Notes: generated by a model not told the origin, from the sequence alone. Shown: positions 1 to 12,347, numbered from the stretch's first letter. The stretch is 64,000 bases of DNA from Alviniconcha marisindica (GCA_018857735.1 JABMCL010003710.1:20001-84000), one strand, 5' to 3'. Made by a program: numbers and translations.

Positions 1-411
1 TTGCACATGTATGCATACATGTATCTCTTGCTTGGGTCTCGAGATACGCCGCTGTGTGATCGCCATGGTAGCCCGCAAGGGCGTGGAACTGGTTGCCCGT
101 CACCACATTTTGTCCCGTTTGTCTTCTCTGTCTGTCGGCACTTTCTTCTTCTTCTTCTTCTTCTTCCTCCAAACGTGCGCATCTTGAGGGTGAGCTCGGG
201 CGGAAATGGTTATGATTAAATCATGTTGGCTCGCTGATGGATCTGACTTTTCTCCGTTGGCTGTCTGACAAGACTCAGCGGGTTGCCTCTTTAATTGGAT
301 TTTTAGCACTGGGGTGTATCGCATGCAGGTCTGTTTCTCTATGCATATTATTGGCAACATTGGTCTTCAGGCTCCGCGATGGGGTACCGCTGACGCAGAG
401 GTTAGGGTCCC

Positions 412-504
412 TTCTGCACAGAAACTAGTGCTACGAAACGTTCTTTCTTTAAAGATATTCTTTCTGCACAGAAACTAGTGCTATGACAAGTTCTTTCTTT
501 AAAG
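412..504. repeat. Tandem duplication, 50-bp unit
   Basis: The unit starting TTCTGCACAGAAACTAGTGC at 412 recurs at 462 with a few substitutions, giving a 50-bp period and just under two copies. Both copies end in a TTCTTTCTTTAAAG stretch. No gene is seen around it. Confidence 0.85.
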
Positions 505-577
505 GCATACAATAGGTCAGGATATAGCATCGCCTGATGCAAGGAATTCCGTCTTTCTTGTGCATGACTGAGGAGCG

Positions 578-616
578 CGCGCGCGCGCACACGCACGTAC
601 GCACATACACACACGC

Positions 617-663
<47 letters not shown>
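578..663. repeat. (CG)n/(CA)n microsatellite
   Basis: Alternating CG and CGCA steps grade into an uninterrupted CA array. Open reading frames across it on both strands are artefacts of the dinucleotide repeat. Confidence 0.95.
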
Positions 664-665
<2 letters not shown>

Positions 666-1256
666 ACAACACAACACCACGAAGATATCGACCTCTCTAG
701 CTCCTGTGACGAAGCCGTGGTGTTGTAGTGTAGCCAGTGCCCGAGCACGTGATTTTCCCTCTCATTTCCGACACCTCCACAGGGAGGTCTAATTAATTCT
801 GCCCTGACTGTCACGGTGGGCGTGTCGAGAAGCTGGCCAACGGGCCGGGGGTGAAGGCTTGAAGGGTCAGGCATGAGATTTATGCTGATGGACGGCTTGT
901 CCCTTGTCCTGAGCTGTCAGATGAAGCATTTCAGGTAAATAAATCAAGAGGAAGAGGTGCCTTTTTGTCCTTGTGTCAGTTCACGTTTTGCCTGTATTCT
1001 AAAAATTAATTTTTTTGCACACACATATAAAGCAGACGTATACTAAACGTCCATTTTTTCCGAGATCTACCCCCCAAAAACAACAACAACAAAGCAAAAA
1101 CAAAAAACAACAAAAAACTTTTCTAACTCCTGATTTTACAATTACTAAATCGTGAGTGCACTTAGACACTTGCAGGAGATTCTGTTTTTGTTTTATACAT
1201 TGTACACAGTGTGTGCGCTTCATCAGATGAATCAATGAATGATCATTTATAATCTG

Positions 1257-1274
1257 GGGGGGGGGGGGGGGGGG
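1257..1274. repeat. Poly-G run
   Basis: An uninterrupted run of G about 18 long, one of roughly twenty G or C runs of 15 or more in this window. Confidence 0.95.
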
Positions 1275-1354
1275 TACGGATCTACGCAAGAGCATGCGTG
1301 TTGACAGCGCAGGATGTGGGGAGAGAGAAGCATAAAATCACAACCGCACACCAT

Positions 1355-1453
1355 GAGAAACACAATGAGTTAAGCGCGCACACACATCACACGCGTTTTG
1401 CAATGTGTGTGTGTGTGCACGCGCGCGCGCGCGCTTAACTCATTGTGCTTCTC
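1355..1453. repeat. Inverted repeat with a GC/GT alternating core
   Basis: A 25-bp arm at 1355-1379 (GAGAAACACAATGAG...) pairs with 1429-1453 with one mismatch. The loop is made of CA, GT and CG alternations. The whole could extrude as a cruciform, and the alternating purine-pyrimidine core is the classic Z-DNA type. Confidence 0.85.
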
Positions 1454-1792
1454 AAGACAAGTGGAAAAGAGGTTTACAAGCTACAGTGACAGAAGATGTG
1501 CAACGAAATCTAGACAGAGATAAAGAGGAATCTTCTGCTCAGTCAAAGAAGTCTCACGTGCACTGTCCCTCTGACCAGTGCAAGCTTTGCCTCACAGCCC
1601 CCAATGTCAACCTCCTAAAGCGTAATCCGGTTTGGTCCTTATGTCGTAATGGCTTATCAAATGAGACGAGACGCTGTTCTATAATAATCCAGATACAGTT
1701 GAATATTCTTGGTGCGAAAAGATGCTTTTAAGCTAAAGTTTTACTTAATGTTGGTGTCGCGCGCGTGTGTCTTATGAAGAGGTTACTGCATT

Positions 1793-1935
1793 GTTGTGAG
1801 GAACAAAGTCAGAAGACAGCGTCCGCGTGTCAACCACATCTTTTGAAGAGAAAGGAGAGACGAAGCGGACTCGAACCTACGACCATCTGCTTACCGGACT
1901 GGCTGGCGCCTTACTGCCTGGCCGAACCGGATCAC
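1793..1935 (-). mobile_element. SINE A, 5' half (tRNA-like head plus start of body)
   Basis: Read on the - strand this carries the A-family tRNA-like head, with box-B-like GGTTCGA-type sequence (here CGAACCT on +) and the CTCTTCAAAAG junction, followed by body bases. It abuts an E insertion at its right end. The 3' half of the element is missing. It is diverged (GGACTGGCTGG in the anticodon-arm region), so it is an old copy. Confidence 0.75.
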
Positions 1936-1948
1936 GACTGCTGTCTTG

Positions 1949-2129
1949 GTGGTGATGGTGGTGAAGTGATGCTTAATGTCCTCAGATGTCAGTTAACATT
2001 ATTAGGGACAAGTTGTGACCAATGCCGAAGCACGGTTCAATATATCTTTACGTCCACGGAAACCGGAAGGCTCGTTAGGACGGACAGCCCAGGACGGCCA
2101 CCTCGACTCTCACACAGCTCCTGACCTAT
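1949..2129 (-). mobile_element. Family E retroposon, full length, with 13-bp target-site duplication
   Basis: On the - strand the element runs from TCAGGAGCTGTGTGAGAGTC through GGACGTAAAG and GGACATTAAGC to a short ATC/ACC-repeat tail. GACTGCTGTCTTG occurs at 1936-1948 and again at 2130-2142, a perfect 13-bp duplication. It lies immediately beside an older SINE A head. Confidence 0.9.
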
Positions 2130-2245
2130 GACTGCTGTCTTGTTACCCATTCTCCTGGTCACCTCTTTCGTGTCGTAACAGCGGGGTGTCTGGCGAGTCC
2201 TGTCCACAGAGGTAAATTGGTCCTGTCACTTGTTGCACCTTCTGA

Positions 2246-2629
2246 GCTCAGGAGCTGTGTGAAAAAGAGGCAGAAGTCCAGATCTCTGTGGACGTAAAGT
2301 AAGTGATTAAACATGGTGCTTAACGTCCACAGAACCATAAGGCTTATTAGGGACGGGGAGAAGGGGGGGGGGGGGGGAGGGTGGGGGTGGAGGACGTAAA
2401 GCAACAATGAACGAACATATAGTCACATAGCTCAGGAGCTGTGTGAAAAAGAGGCAGAAGTCTTGGTCTCTGTGGACGTAAAGTAAGTAAATAAACATGG
2501 TGCTTAACGTCCACAGAAACCATAAGGCTTATTAGGGACGGGGAGGAGCGGGGGAGGGGGAGTGAGTGGACGTAAAGCAACAATGAACGAACATATAGTC
2601 ACGTAGCTCAGGAGCTGTGTGAAAGTCGA
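2246..2629. repeat. Tandem array of a composite B + inverted A-tail unit (about 180 bp)
   Basis: GCTCAGGAGCTGTGTGAAA starts at 2246, 2430 and 2606, giving periods of 184 and 176. Each unit carries a shortened B element on +, then the A-family 3' end on - (TTAACGTCCACAGAA...CTTATTAGGGACGGGGA), then GGACGTAAAGCAACAATGAA. The third unit is partial. So a compound of two element ends was amplified in tandem. Confidence 0.8.
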
Positions 2630-2861
2630 GGTGGACGCTAGTACGTTACACTTGCAATAGAGATACCTGGCCTGGCGGTAAACAAGTCCAAGGAACAACA
2701 GTTGCACCTTGTCACGACAGGCTCTATTGTGAGGCTTGAATGAATGGAAATTTATATGTGGCGCATAAAAACTTCCATACAAAACCTTGCGTGTTCACAG
2801 CGACAGATGCACACAATGCATTCACGTAGCTAAAGTTGCAAGCTAAAGTTGCCAAAAGACA

Positions 2862-3152
2862 GTGAGCCGGTTTGGCCTAGCGGTAAGGCGTTAGGCTGGT
2901 AAGCGGAAGGACCTCGGTTCGATACCGCTTCGGCTCTCCTTTCTCTTCAAAAAGGTTGTGGTTTGTAGACACTGTCTTGTGACTTTTTCCGTCACTTCCT
3001 ACTGAAACATTAAAGTGGCTCTCATCGCTGCCTATCTTAATGCAGGAATCATTCTCCCTCTTCCCCCACCTCCATACCCCTTTCCCCCTTCTCCCCGTCC
3101 CTAATAAGCCTTATGGTTTCTGTGGACGTTAAGCATCATGTTTACTTACTTA
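2862..3152 (+). mobile_element. SINE A, full length, 291 bp
   Basis: The element has a tRNA-like head (GAGCCGGTTTGGCCTAGCGG ... GGTTCGATACC ... CGGCTC), a body (GGCTCTCATCGCTGCC, TTAATGCAGGA), a pyrimidine-rich tract, and the 3' end CCTTATGGTTTCTGTGGACG-TTAAGCA followed by a (TTAC)n tail. CCAAAAGACA at 2852-2861 and 3153-3162 is a perfect 10-bp target-site duplication. The head/body/simple tail design and the duplication are those of a LINE-mobilised SINE. The head resembles a tRNA but I do not assign an amino acid. Confidence 0.92.
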
Positions 3153-3413
3153 CCAAAAGACACCCGTATCAATAGAGTACAAACAGCCACCATCCCCCGG
3201 TCTTCTTGTATTCCTCTGCTTTTTGCGTGTCGGCTGCTGCAGCCCCCCCCGCCCCCACCATACAGGTCTTCCCCAATACGTACGCGCGGGTCCCGTTCCT
3301 TAATTAGATTTTGATCTTCATCAGCATTCACTACGGGCCATCAGGACAGCAGGTAGCAAGCATCCGCCTTTGCCCCAGCCGTTAAGTATATTTCCTGTGA
3401 CGGACGTCACAGT

Positions 3414-3500
3414 AACCAGAGCTCAGGAGCTGTGTGGAAGTCGAGGTGGACGTCCCTAATAAGCCTTATGGTTTCTGTGGACATAAAGCAACACTCAACA
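3414..3500 (+). mobile_element. Family B short retroposon, 87 bp, 10-bp TSD
   Basis: AGCTCAGGAGCTGTGTGGAA through GTCGAGGTGGACGTCC to TTTCTGTGGACATAAAGCAA. ACGTCACAGT occurs at 3404-3413 and 3501-3510, flanking it exactly. Confidence 0.9.
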
Positions 3501-4107
3501 ACGTCACAGTTGCATCTTCGTATTTCGTTTTTCGAAAAGCTGTCATAATCACTCCAGTTTGGCCCATGACTATGTATTATTGCCGACTGTCTACAACTCT
3601 TAAAGTTAATGCGGGAAAAATGTTCTGCACCCAGCATAGAGAAGAATCCAGATCCGTATTTTGAGACTTCACCGCCTGGCCATACATGTGAGATCAGAAC
3701 GTGTGATGTATCGTGTATATTTACAAACATTCCTTTAAGATCGCGCCGAAGAAGAACGACTGTTCTTGCTGCAGAGTACAGTCTCCGGATTCCTTTCGGT
3801 CTCATTGAGTATTATTAATACCATTCTCGGACAACACATACTTCAGCAAGACAAAGAGAGGAGTGTCTCCCGGACTGTCGGCAAAAGGCTACAAGCCATC
3901 TTTTGGTACCACGTTATATGATACATTATATTCTGTTTAAATAACCAAGACCTACATAGCCTCTTTTAAGATCATATTTACTTGATTTTTTTTAAAGACC
4001 ACGACCCGTCTTTTGAGTCCACTTGTTCTGAAACATTATTTTCCCAGCTTATATTCTGTTTAAATGACCAAGGACGGACCCTCTTTTGAGAACATTTTTG
4101 CTTCTTC

Positions 4108-4120
4108 GTGTGTGTGTGTG

Positions 4121-4161
<41 letters not shown>
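4108..4161. repeat. (GT)n microsatellite
   Basis: About 27 GT units with one interruption. Confidence 0.95.
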
Positions 4162-4162
<1 letters not shown>

Positions 4163-5220
4163 AGGGCTACCGTAAAAGAGGGGTCCCATTGTGCGAACTC
4201 GGTGGTTGAATCACACAGCCATGCCAAGCTGAGTGCAATGGCTTTGTATCCCGAAAGGCACGCATCCAAGTACGGTGGGCCGAAGAGGCTGGGGTGTCGG
4301 GATTGTGTAGTCATCGCGCCTCGCGATACGGGATGACCTACACACACCGAGACACAGTACGGACCACACTCCGAGCATCACCTCTGACATTGTGGTTGCT
4401 GCCGCAATTTGGGAATTGCAGCTCCAAATTTTGCCGCAGCAAAGCACACATTTACTGAGCTCCACCAAACGGAGGTTTATTTAAAAAATTTTTTAAAGCG
4501 GCATAATCAAATTCCAGCGAAAACCTGCAACCCACTTTGCAGCGACTATATTGTGTTTGCAGAGCTCTTCTAAAGAGCAGACTTGAGGGCTTAGTGTCAC
4601 AGATCACTATATTTCAACTATAAATCTGCTTTGAGCTGGACGAAAGAGAAGCGAATGTTTGTCGCGGCAAAGTTGATACAAAATAAATAAATATGAATCT
4701 GCAAAACTGCCTCCCGACTTTTTGCAGCCGCAAAAGTGAGGTCGTCGATCATGGCAAAGCGCGTGTTTGTGGAGTTCTGCCAAAATGCAATTTTGCAGCT
4801 TCAGTTCTCAAATTTGTGAGGTGACCACCTGACCACCTACGATAGTGGAGGTATTGTTGTTGAAGTCATCGTGCCTGACGGTACTGGCTGACCTAGCTAG
4901 CTTCCCCATCCCGACCGACCGACCGTTTCATCGGCTGGCAGGAAAGAAAAGGGCTGGGTCTTGTGAAGGGAACCATTGTGGCCCTGTGGCCGATTTCAAA
5001 GGGCCGCGGTTTCCACGACAATTAGCAAATGTGTCGTAAACACCCGTTGCCTTCTGTAGTTACAGAGCTCGGACCACGCCGGTGGGTTGCCGGCCTAGAA
5101 TTAGCTGGCACGGCAAGCTGTGTCGTGGTGGGGAGTTTCTGACGTTACCTTCTTATTGCGCTTAGAAAGAACCGCGTTGAAAGGAATATATATATATCGA
5201 GGTCAGCTTCATCATGTAAA
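4162..5220. other. Gene-free stretch with recurrent TTGC(A/C)GC words
   Basis: No coding signal is supported. Between 4395 and 4800 the words TGCAGC, GCCGCAA and TTTTGC recur on both strands (for example TTTGCCGCAGC, TTTTTGCAGCCGC, ATTTTGCAGC). This suggests an old decayed repeat, not a gene. Confidence 0.4.
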
Positions 5221-5550
5221 CATCCCCCCCCCCCCCCCTTTTATTTATTTATTTATTTTTCTTCGTTTTTGCCCGCTAGGTCACGGTTTGAAGCTTTACT
5301 GATCCATTACAAGATCAGTCGATTGCTTCCTTTCTTGATTGCTTGTTTGTTGTTTTATTTATCAACGTTCCGATCTAAAAAAAAGAATGTTGAGACTCAT
5401 TACTCAAGTTTGGCGAAACGCTTTAAGCAACGATGTTGGAAGTTTACTTTTTGTTTTTGTTTTCTAAAGCTTCTGTTAGAAATTGATGAAGAGACTGAAT
5501 GCAGGTCCAGCAGTCTGTTATTAGTTGTTGTTTTTAAATGTGCATGATTC

Positions 5551-5671
<121 letters not shown>

Positions 5672-6062
5672 GGACAGTCTGCTGTAAATTTTCCATTTGG
5701 CTGATTGGGGTATACATGATTCACGCTGCCGGAAACCAGGCAGTCTGCGAAACCCAGCCCACAAAGCGGTTCTTCTTAATGAGGTCAAGATTAAAGGGAC
5801 TGGGTGCACCGTTCTGCACGTGCTAAAGATTGCACTGAACAATTACTGCTTTCACCCATCCCTTTTTCATCATCGTAAAACTGGTGCATGCAATCCGTGC
5901 TGCTTTTGTTCCTGAGGACCGCTAATTTTCTTGGTGTCTCCAGCATTGGGTATGAAAACGGATTTAATTCTTCGACAGCAGGCTGAAGCATAATTGAGTT
6001 GAGACTGACACAAAGTGCTGGCATATTGCAGAATGTTCTTCATTGCTTATGCAAGCACTGCA

Positions 6063-6117
<55 letters not shown>

Positions 6118-6183
6118 GAGGATTTCTAGAGCGCCCATCTACCACACAAGGTGGCAGCACAGGGCGCTTTACAATACACTAAC
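6063..6183 (+). mobile_element. Family G element, (AAT)n-started
   Basis: An AAT/ATA array is followed by a segment with AGAGCGCCC and AGGGCGCTTTACA and then a CA array. The same order (ATA-rich start, GCGCC, AGCGCT, CA array) is seen near 27420 and 55450. I treat it as one dispersed family; its class is unknown. Confidence 0.55.
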
Positions 6184-6239
6184 ACACAACACACACACAC
6201 ACACACACCACACACACACCCACACACACACACACATAT

Positions 6240-6308
<69 letters not shown>

Positions 6309-6346
6309 AAACAGTACCACAGCACAGGGCATTACAATAACACTAA

Positions 6347-6398
<52 letters not shown>

Positions 6399-6400
6399 AA
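6184..6400. repeat. (CA)n microsatellite with a duplicated G-element end
   Basis: There are three CA blocks. Between the second and third, ACCACAGCACAGGGC-ATTACAATA repeats the end of the preceding G element, so the array appears to have been duplicated together with its flank. Confidence 0.85.
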
Positions 6401-6474
6401 CATAGCTACATGTTATACAATAACGAATATTCGATGAAGGATCCTTATAATAATCGATACAAAGTGTACAAAGA

Positions 6475-6618
<144 letters not shown>

Positions 6619-7474
6619 GAAAAAGAGGGAGGAGGGGGGAAGATATATTCATTTTAACCATGCTGGGTTTTTCAAAGTTTAAAGCTAACGTCTAATACTC
6701 GAAGTAGGGCTGTTATTGAACTCGCCCTTGATGTTAATCTCTTGCAAGAAGCATGCCTTCTGTTTGGAGACCGCGCAAGTACTTGTCGATACTGTATACA
6801 TAATAAGCCCTTCCGTGGATTAGTCGGGGTCGTGAATGACCATGCTGAGGAGCGTTAGACGAGGTGGAAGTAAACACCTTGCAGTTGAGGTGCCTGAGCC
6901 CGGCAGTTTGAAGCATCGGGTGCCACCCGGTGGGACGTCAGTTGGCAAGCATACCTGTTGAACAAGGCCAGCGAGTAAAGAGCTACTTATTTGCATCATA
7001 CCCGTTTGCTTCCCTCCCTCCACCCGTTTGTTGTGTAATCGTCCGAACTGAAGGGTGGCTGGTGGAGCTGGAAGGTTATAAATCCTGGACCGCTTCGCTT
7101 GTCCTGGCAGGGGAGACGTCTGGACCTTCGTGAAATTTCTTTTCTATGAATTTGACTGTTTGTGACTGGGGTTTCATGACTGGCGTAGCCGTGGGTAATG
7201 CGATTATTTATTCGTCCAGAGGAATTTTTATCTGGACCGCCTGAAGATGTGGAAGGAAGCGTTCACCTGTTGTTTTGAATAGGTTCCTGATAGTTAAATG
7301 TAATTAAACAGTTTGTGCCATTTTGTGGCTTGTTAGCCTGAAGAGGTCGACACTCCCAATAACTCATTTGTTATGAATTAAGAACTTTGACATTTTGATG
7401 GCATTTGTTGTTCTTCGACATACTTAAGGGTATTAGTTTCGTGTGAATCGCAGGTATATCTGGCAGTTTGGGGG

Positions 7475-7781
<307 letters not shown>

Positions 7782-8448
7782 GTGTGTTGCTGCTGTGTTG
7801 TGTGTGTGTGTTGTTTTCGTCTGTCGTGTGTTTCTCTCACAAACACCGGTTAAAGCTGAAGCATATGTATTTTATATGCCGCAGAGAATGGACTGGCTGA
7901 AGTGATTCGATTCTGCCTCTTGTCAGAAACTTAGGACGGGAGCAGGACACGTACACTTTTGTTTTGTTTTACTCAGCCTGCAACAATCATTTGACTTCCC
8001 CACTTCATTAACGTTGCCCGCGGTGCTGCTGTTAACGGACGCGGCTTGACCGATGGTCAGCCAGGAGGCGACCAGTGGCACGGCCGTGCAATCAGTTGCT
8101 GGGGCCAGTGAACCGCGCGATGACCGCTTGTTTGACACGACAGTCATGACAACAGCTCCAATCTTGCCCATCATTTCGCCATTTTCTCCCCGCCCCCTCG
8201 CACCCCCCCCCCCCCCCCCCCTCCACTGTGTGTTATCGTACCGGTCGGAGGATACGAGGTCGGGTTGACCGTGCACGCTCAGTTAACTGCCGCCAAAGGC
8301 TGTCATGGCATCCCGAACTCAAAGTGGAGGGAGATGTAAAATTGATGCGTTTCGAATTTTGCTGTACGAGTGGGTATCACGTGTGCTGGCGATACGCGGC
8401 TAAACTGCTGTGGCAATTAAGTCTGATCAGAGACACTACACTTGCTCA

Positions 8449-8612
8449 GAGTTCAGGAGCTGTGTGAAAGTCGAGGTGGCCCTCCTGGGCTTTCCGTCCT
8501 AATGAGCCTTACGGTTTCTGTGGACGTAAAGCAACATTGAATCATGCTTCGGACATTGGTCACAATTTGTCCCTAACAATATGTCAACCGACATCCGAGG
8601 ACATGAAGCTCT
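8449..8612 (+). mobile_element. Family E retroposon
   Basis: GTTCAGGAGCTGTGTGAAAG ... GTTTCTGTGGACGTAAAGC ... GCTTCGGACATTGGTCACAA ... GTCCCTAACAATATGTCAACC-GACATCCGAGGACATGAAGC. Complete in both halves. I could not read a clean target-site duplication. Confidence 0.85.
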
Positions 8613-8754
8613 AGGTATCTGTCACCACATACAATTATTTAAAAGTTTGTTTTACCCCTGGATAATTTATGCTGATGCGCGTTATGTCCAAGGCAGTGAT
8701 AATTTATAGACCAAGTTCAGTTCTGACCCCTCCTTCCCTCCCCATCCCCTCTAT

Positions 8755-8998
8755 TGTCCTGATATAACCGCACTGGTTGACTGGGCGTAAATGATGATGA
8801 TGTAGAGCTTAATGTCCTTGGATGTCGGTTGACATATTAGGGACAAACCGAACCTTGACCAGTGCGTAAGCATGGTTCAATGTTGCTTTACGTCCACAGA
8901 AACCATAAGGCTCATTAGGACGGGGAGCCCAGGACGGCCACCTCGACTTTCACACAGCTCCTGAACTCTGACTGGGCGTAAAACACCAAGTTACTTAC
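8755..8998 (+). mobile_element. Family F element interrupted by an E insertion
   Basis: The left part (CCTGATATAACCGCACTGG through GGGCGTAAA, to 8791) and the right part (AACACCAAGTTACTTACT, from 8981) together make a complete F element of about 55 bp. The interruption is the E copy at 8792-8968. The tail runs into a poly-C run at 9000-9024. Confidence 0.88.
8792..8968 (-). mobile_element. Family E retroposon nested in F, 14-bp TSD
   Basis: On the - strand it runs from CAGAGTTCAGGAGCTGTGTG to an ATC-repeat tail. TGACTGGGCGTAAA at 8778-8791 and 8969-8982 is a perfect 14-bp duplication of F sequence, so E inserted after F. Confidence 0.92.
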
Positions 8999-8999
8999 T

Positions 9000-9024
9000 C
9001 CCCCCCCCCCCCCCCCCCCCCCCC
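9000..9024. repeat. Poly-C run
   Basis: About 24 C, directly after the F-element tail. Confidence 0.95.
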
Positions 9025-9371
9025 ATCTCCCTCCCCTGCAGTTTACATTTTCCCCTTTGTTTCCACTCAGTGAGTCTTCCCACAGGGCGGACTTGGGACG
9101 ACCGAGACAGATAACTCCCTTCATGGTAATAGCGGTGAAGAGCAGAGGACGCGAGGACATGGCGGGTTTGTGATGACACTGATTAGCGCTCGGACAGAGG
9201 ACGAGGACGATGACGATGACAAGGACAGTCGTGAGTGGTTGCCCTTCTCATCATCATTCGTACACGTCTGCCTTTGTCGCCTCTCTCCGGAAGACGCCCA
9301 GATTTATTCCCCTCGATGTAGACAAAGAAACTTATGCTGGGCAGGCTTTGTGTACTGTATGATCCAAACAC

Positions 9372-9818
9372 ACAACAGGATCAAAAGAAATCTATTTATT
9401 AGTGCAGAACACAACATGCGAATTTTTTTGGGGGTAATCCCCTTTATCAAACTACGACGTGACACTTAAACAGCAGTTAAACGGATAAATCTATTTATTA
9501 TTACAGAACACAACAAGCGAATTTTTGGGGGTAATCCACTTTATCAAACTACGACACGACACTTAAACAACAGTGACACTTAAACAGCCGTTAAATGGGG
9601 GAAAACGATGGAAAATGAGATGGAGAGCTAAGACACTGGACACGAAAAGAACATAGCTCAACCAAAAGCCGATAAGTGTTTTAGCTCTCATCTCCTTTTT
9701 CATTGTTTTTCACCGTTTAACTGGGTTTTTTAAATTGTCGTTTTGTGTGATAAAGGGGATTACCCCGAACATTCGCTTGTATGCTTTGTCCTAATAAATA
9801 CAGCTCTTTTGAACCTTT
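9372..9818. mobile_element. Family D fold-back element (copy 1)
   Basis: The outer arms are GCGAATTTTTTTGGGGGTAA and TCCCCTTTATCAAAC ... CACTTAAACAGCAGTTAAACGG on the left and their reverse complement (CCGTTTAACTGG ... GGGGATTACCCCGAACATTCGC) on the right, near 9717-9780. The left arm is itself duplicated in tandem (9388-9485 and 9487-9596). The central part shares AACATAGCTCAACCAAAAG with the copy at 59854. No open reading frame is present, so it is non-autonomous. Confidence 0.8.
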
Positions 9819-9819
9819 T

Positions 9820-10114
9820 ATGCCCACATAAACCGTAAGGCTTATGTTGGGGGGGGGGGGGGGGGGGGGGGGTTGGAGGGGAAGAGGGAGATTATATACT
9901 TATCGCTACACTGTCACCACCAGAATGACTCCTGCATTAAGATGGGCAACAATGAGAGCCGTTTTAATGTTTCATTAATTGTGAGGGACAAAGTCACAAG
10001 ACAGTGCCCGCAAACCAGAACCTTTTTGAAGAGAAAGGAGAGCCGAAGCGGAATCGAGCCGAGGCCCTTCTGCTTACAAGCCTAGCGCCTTAACGCTAGG
10101 CCAAACCGGCTCAC
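9820..10114 (-). mobile_element. SINE A, near full length
   Basis: On the - strand the head (GTGAGCCGGTTTGGCCTAGC, with GGTAAGCGTTAAGGC-like differences), body and 3' end are present, but the (TTAC)n tail is missing. The internal pyrimidine tract is a G run of about 25 on + (9848-9872). It lies against the right end of the D copy. Confidence 0.88.
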
Positions 10115-10655
10115 CGGCGTCTCACGGTCCGGTTTGAATGCTGGGCGGCTTCAGCCGGGTAGGAGTAGGGTACAGCTCCTCCTTACTGCTAAGCTTACGA
10201 TGTAATTTTCTGTAGTGTGCTTATCACGCCTTGGCTGACGTGAATGCTGAGCAGCGCGAGGGGTAGCTAAGCAAGGACACAGAGAGATGGAATGCTAAGG
10301 GGCGTGAGAGAGAAGAGAGAATGTTTTGCGTAACATTGTACCCACGTTGTATCGCGTTTCGTTTACTGCGCGCCGACACCCGAACGCAGTAGGAGAACAC
10401 GAACGTTAACAGCGGTTCCTGAGACGATCTAGGCGAATAGCGTCTGTTATCATTGAGACTACAAGCGGACGTCGTCTTATTCTGATATGACTGGGATAAT
10501 ATGTTTCTCCGTGTTCCCTTACTTAAACTGTTCCGGAGGTGGCGTGTGGCTACCTTTGCGGCGGTGTAATAATAACAATAATAAACTTTTTCTTAAAGAA
10601 AACAACAACAACAAAAACAACAAAACAACCCAACCCCAAGAACAACAACACCCCC
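10115..10655. other. No supported gene
   Basis: Unique-looking sequence with many short stops in all frames. It ends in an A-rich (AAC)n tract before the CA array. Nothing recognisable. Confidence 0.5.
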
Positions 10656-10659
<4 letters not shown>

Positions 10660-10743
<84 letters not shown>

Positions 10744-10828
10744 CCCAACAAGAAAACAACAACAAAAACAACCGGCCACTTACGCAGTCCTCTCACCTTA
10801 TGGAATGCATTTGTCTGTGTACAGTTGC

Positions 10829-10900
<72 letters not shown>
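10660..10900. repeat. (CA)n and (AT)n microsatellites
   Basis: A CA array of about 40 units at 10660-10739 and an AT array of about 37 units at 10827-10900. Confidence 0.95.
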
Positions 10901-10904
<4 letters not shown>

Positions 10905-11236
10905 CCAGATGACCCCCAGAAGCTGCAGCTAGGAAGCGCTACAGCAACCGAAGAAAAAAAAATTTACTACATAAATTTTTGGAGTAAAGGATTTGATTAA
11001 TTTTCATACCGAGTCCTTTAGCCTTTGTCTCCGTGCAGACTATATTTATACATCCCGTGTGGTCAACCGCATGCATACATCAGCGTGTGTGCGTACGTTA
11101 AAAATACCTCCAAAACTGGCAGCCATACCATTGTTCAAACGAACAGAAAGACATAAATTTTAAGTGCATGGTGGAAAGGGAATTAGTTTGGTGTTCCAGC
11201 TCTTCTTGTTTCATTTTAATTATATATAGTATGTTA

Positions 11237-11239
<3 letters not shown>

Positions 11240-11316
<77 letters not shown>

Positions 11317-11338
11317 TGCGTGTGTGTGCGCGCGAGCG
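11240..11338. repeat. (GT)n microsatellite
   Basis: About 37 GT units, then GCGTGC and GCGCGAGC variants. Confidence 0.95.
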
Positions 11339-12347
11339 TGCATATCTATCTATATGATTGTATCACGCTATATAAAATTAAACCAGATGACATCAGGCAA
11401 AGCCTCAGGCCACACTGTCTCTCTGACAGAAAGCGGAACCATATTGTAGCCTGTGTCATTCCACTGTTCGTATTGCTGTGTGAAATAGGCACAGTATTAT
11501 GAACTGCTTATTTCCTCTTGATGCAAAAGATCGTTCCACACCAGTTCCCGGCACAGATTGCTGTACTACCTGCCTGAGGTCTCATTCTGATACGGTTCGT
11601 GAACTTATACACGCTGTTCACAGGTTCTGCCAAATTATCGTTTTGATCCTCATCTCCCTTCTTACCGACTTACGTTAACGGTGCCGTAGGGTGCACACTT
11701 TATGGTAAACTATTCGCGGTCGTACTGATAATACCCAACTCGTCTGGTGATCGAAACGATGTATTTAAAGCTGTAAAAGTAAAACTTTTAAATTGCCGCA
11801 GACTACAGAGAAGTTTGACAATGCATGAGCAAGACCCAAAAGCGGTGGATTAAGCATTGTCTGGATTGAAGCGACACCGCTGTAATGTTATACTTTGAAT
11901 GTTTAAACTGAATCTGAATTGGTTAGATAAGCTGCCGTTGGAAATAACGACGTTGCACAGGGAAAACTCAAGCAGCTATATTTGAAACCTTGTTTGTCCA
12001 CGTACCATGTTTGGCCATGGTGGCTGCTTGTGTAGAGATTAAGAGATCGAAAAGAAACTTTCTTTTCCAGGTACTGTGATTGGTTTGTCTTATAAGTTAT
12101 AAGCTCGTGCAAGTGTATTATTTATATGTTTACGGATTCATATGTTTTGGTGTAGATTAGTAATTCACCGACTGATTGGCCAGATACTCAAAATAATGTT
12201 CACTTAACTGACTGAGAAGGAAAAGAGAAAAAAAAAAAACGAACAACAACAGCAAAACCAGAGAGAGAGAGGATGGCGATTTTGTTTGAGGGTTTTTGTT
12301 GATTTCTTGTTGATTTTTATTTTTATTTTTGTCGTTACATATATTTT
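11339..12347. other. No supported gene
   Basis: AT-rich single-copy-looking sequence. No long frame, splice-bounded exon or known repeat was found. Confidence 0.5.

Noticed and set aside
1405..1731. 108-codon + frame with QDKWKRGLQATVTEDVQ
   Set aside because: It starts inside a GT/CG array, resembles no protein I know, and has no splice sites or repeats supporting it. It could be decayed transposon coding sequence but I cannot support that.
2862..2935. tRNA genes in the A-family heads (also 12348, 30617, 31526 and others)
   Set aside because: The heads have tRNA-like A and B boxes, but each is joined to the same body and tail and several have target-site duplications. They are SINE heads, not functional tRNAs.
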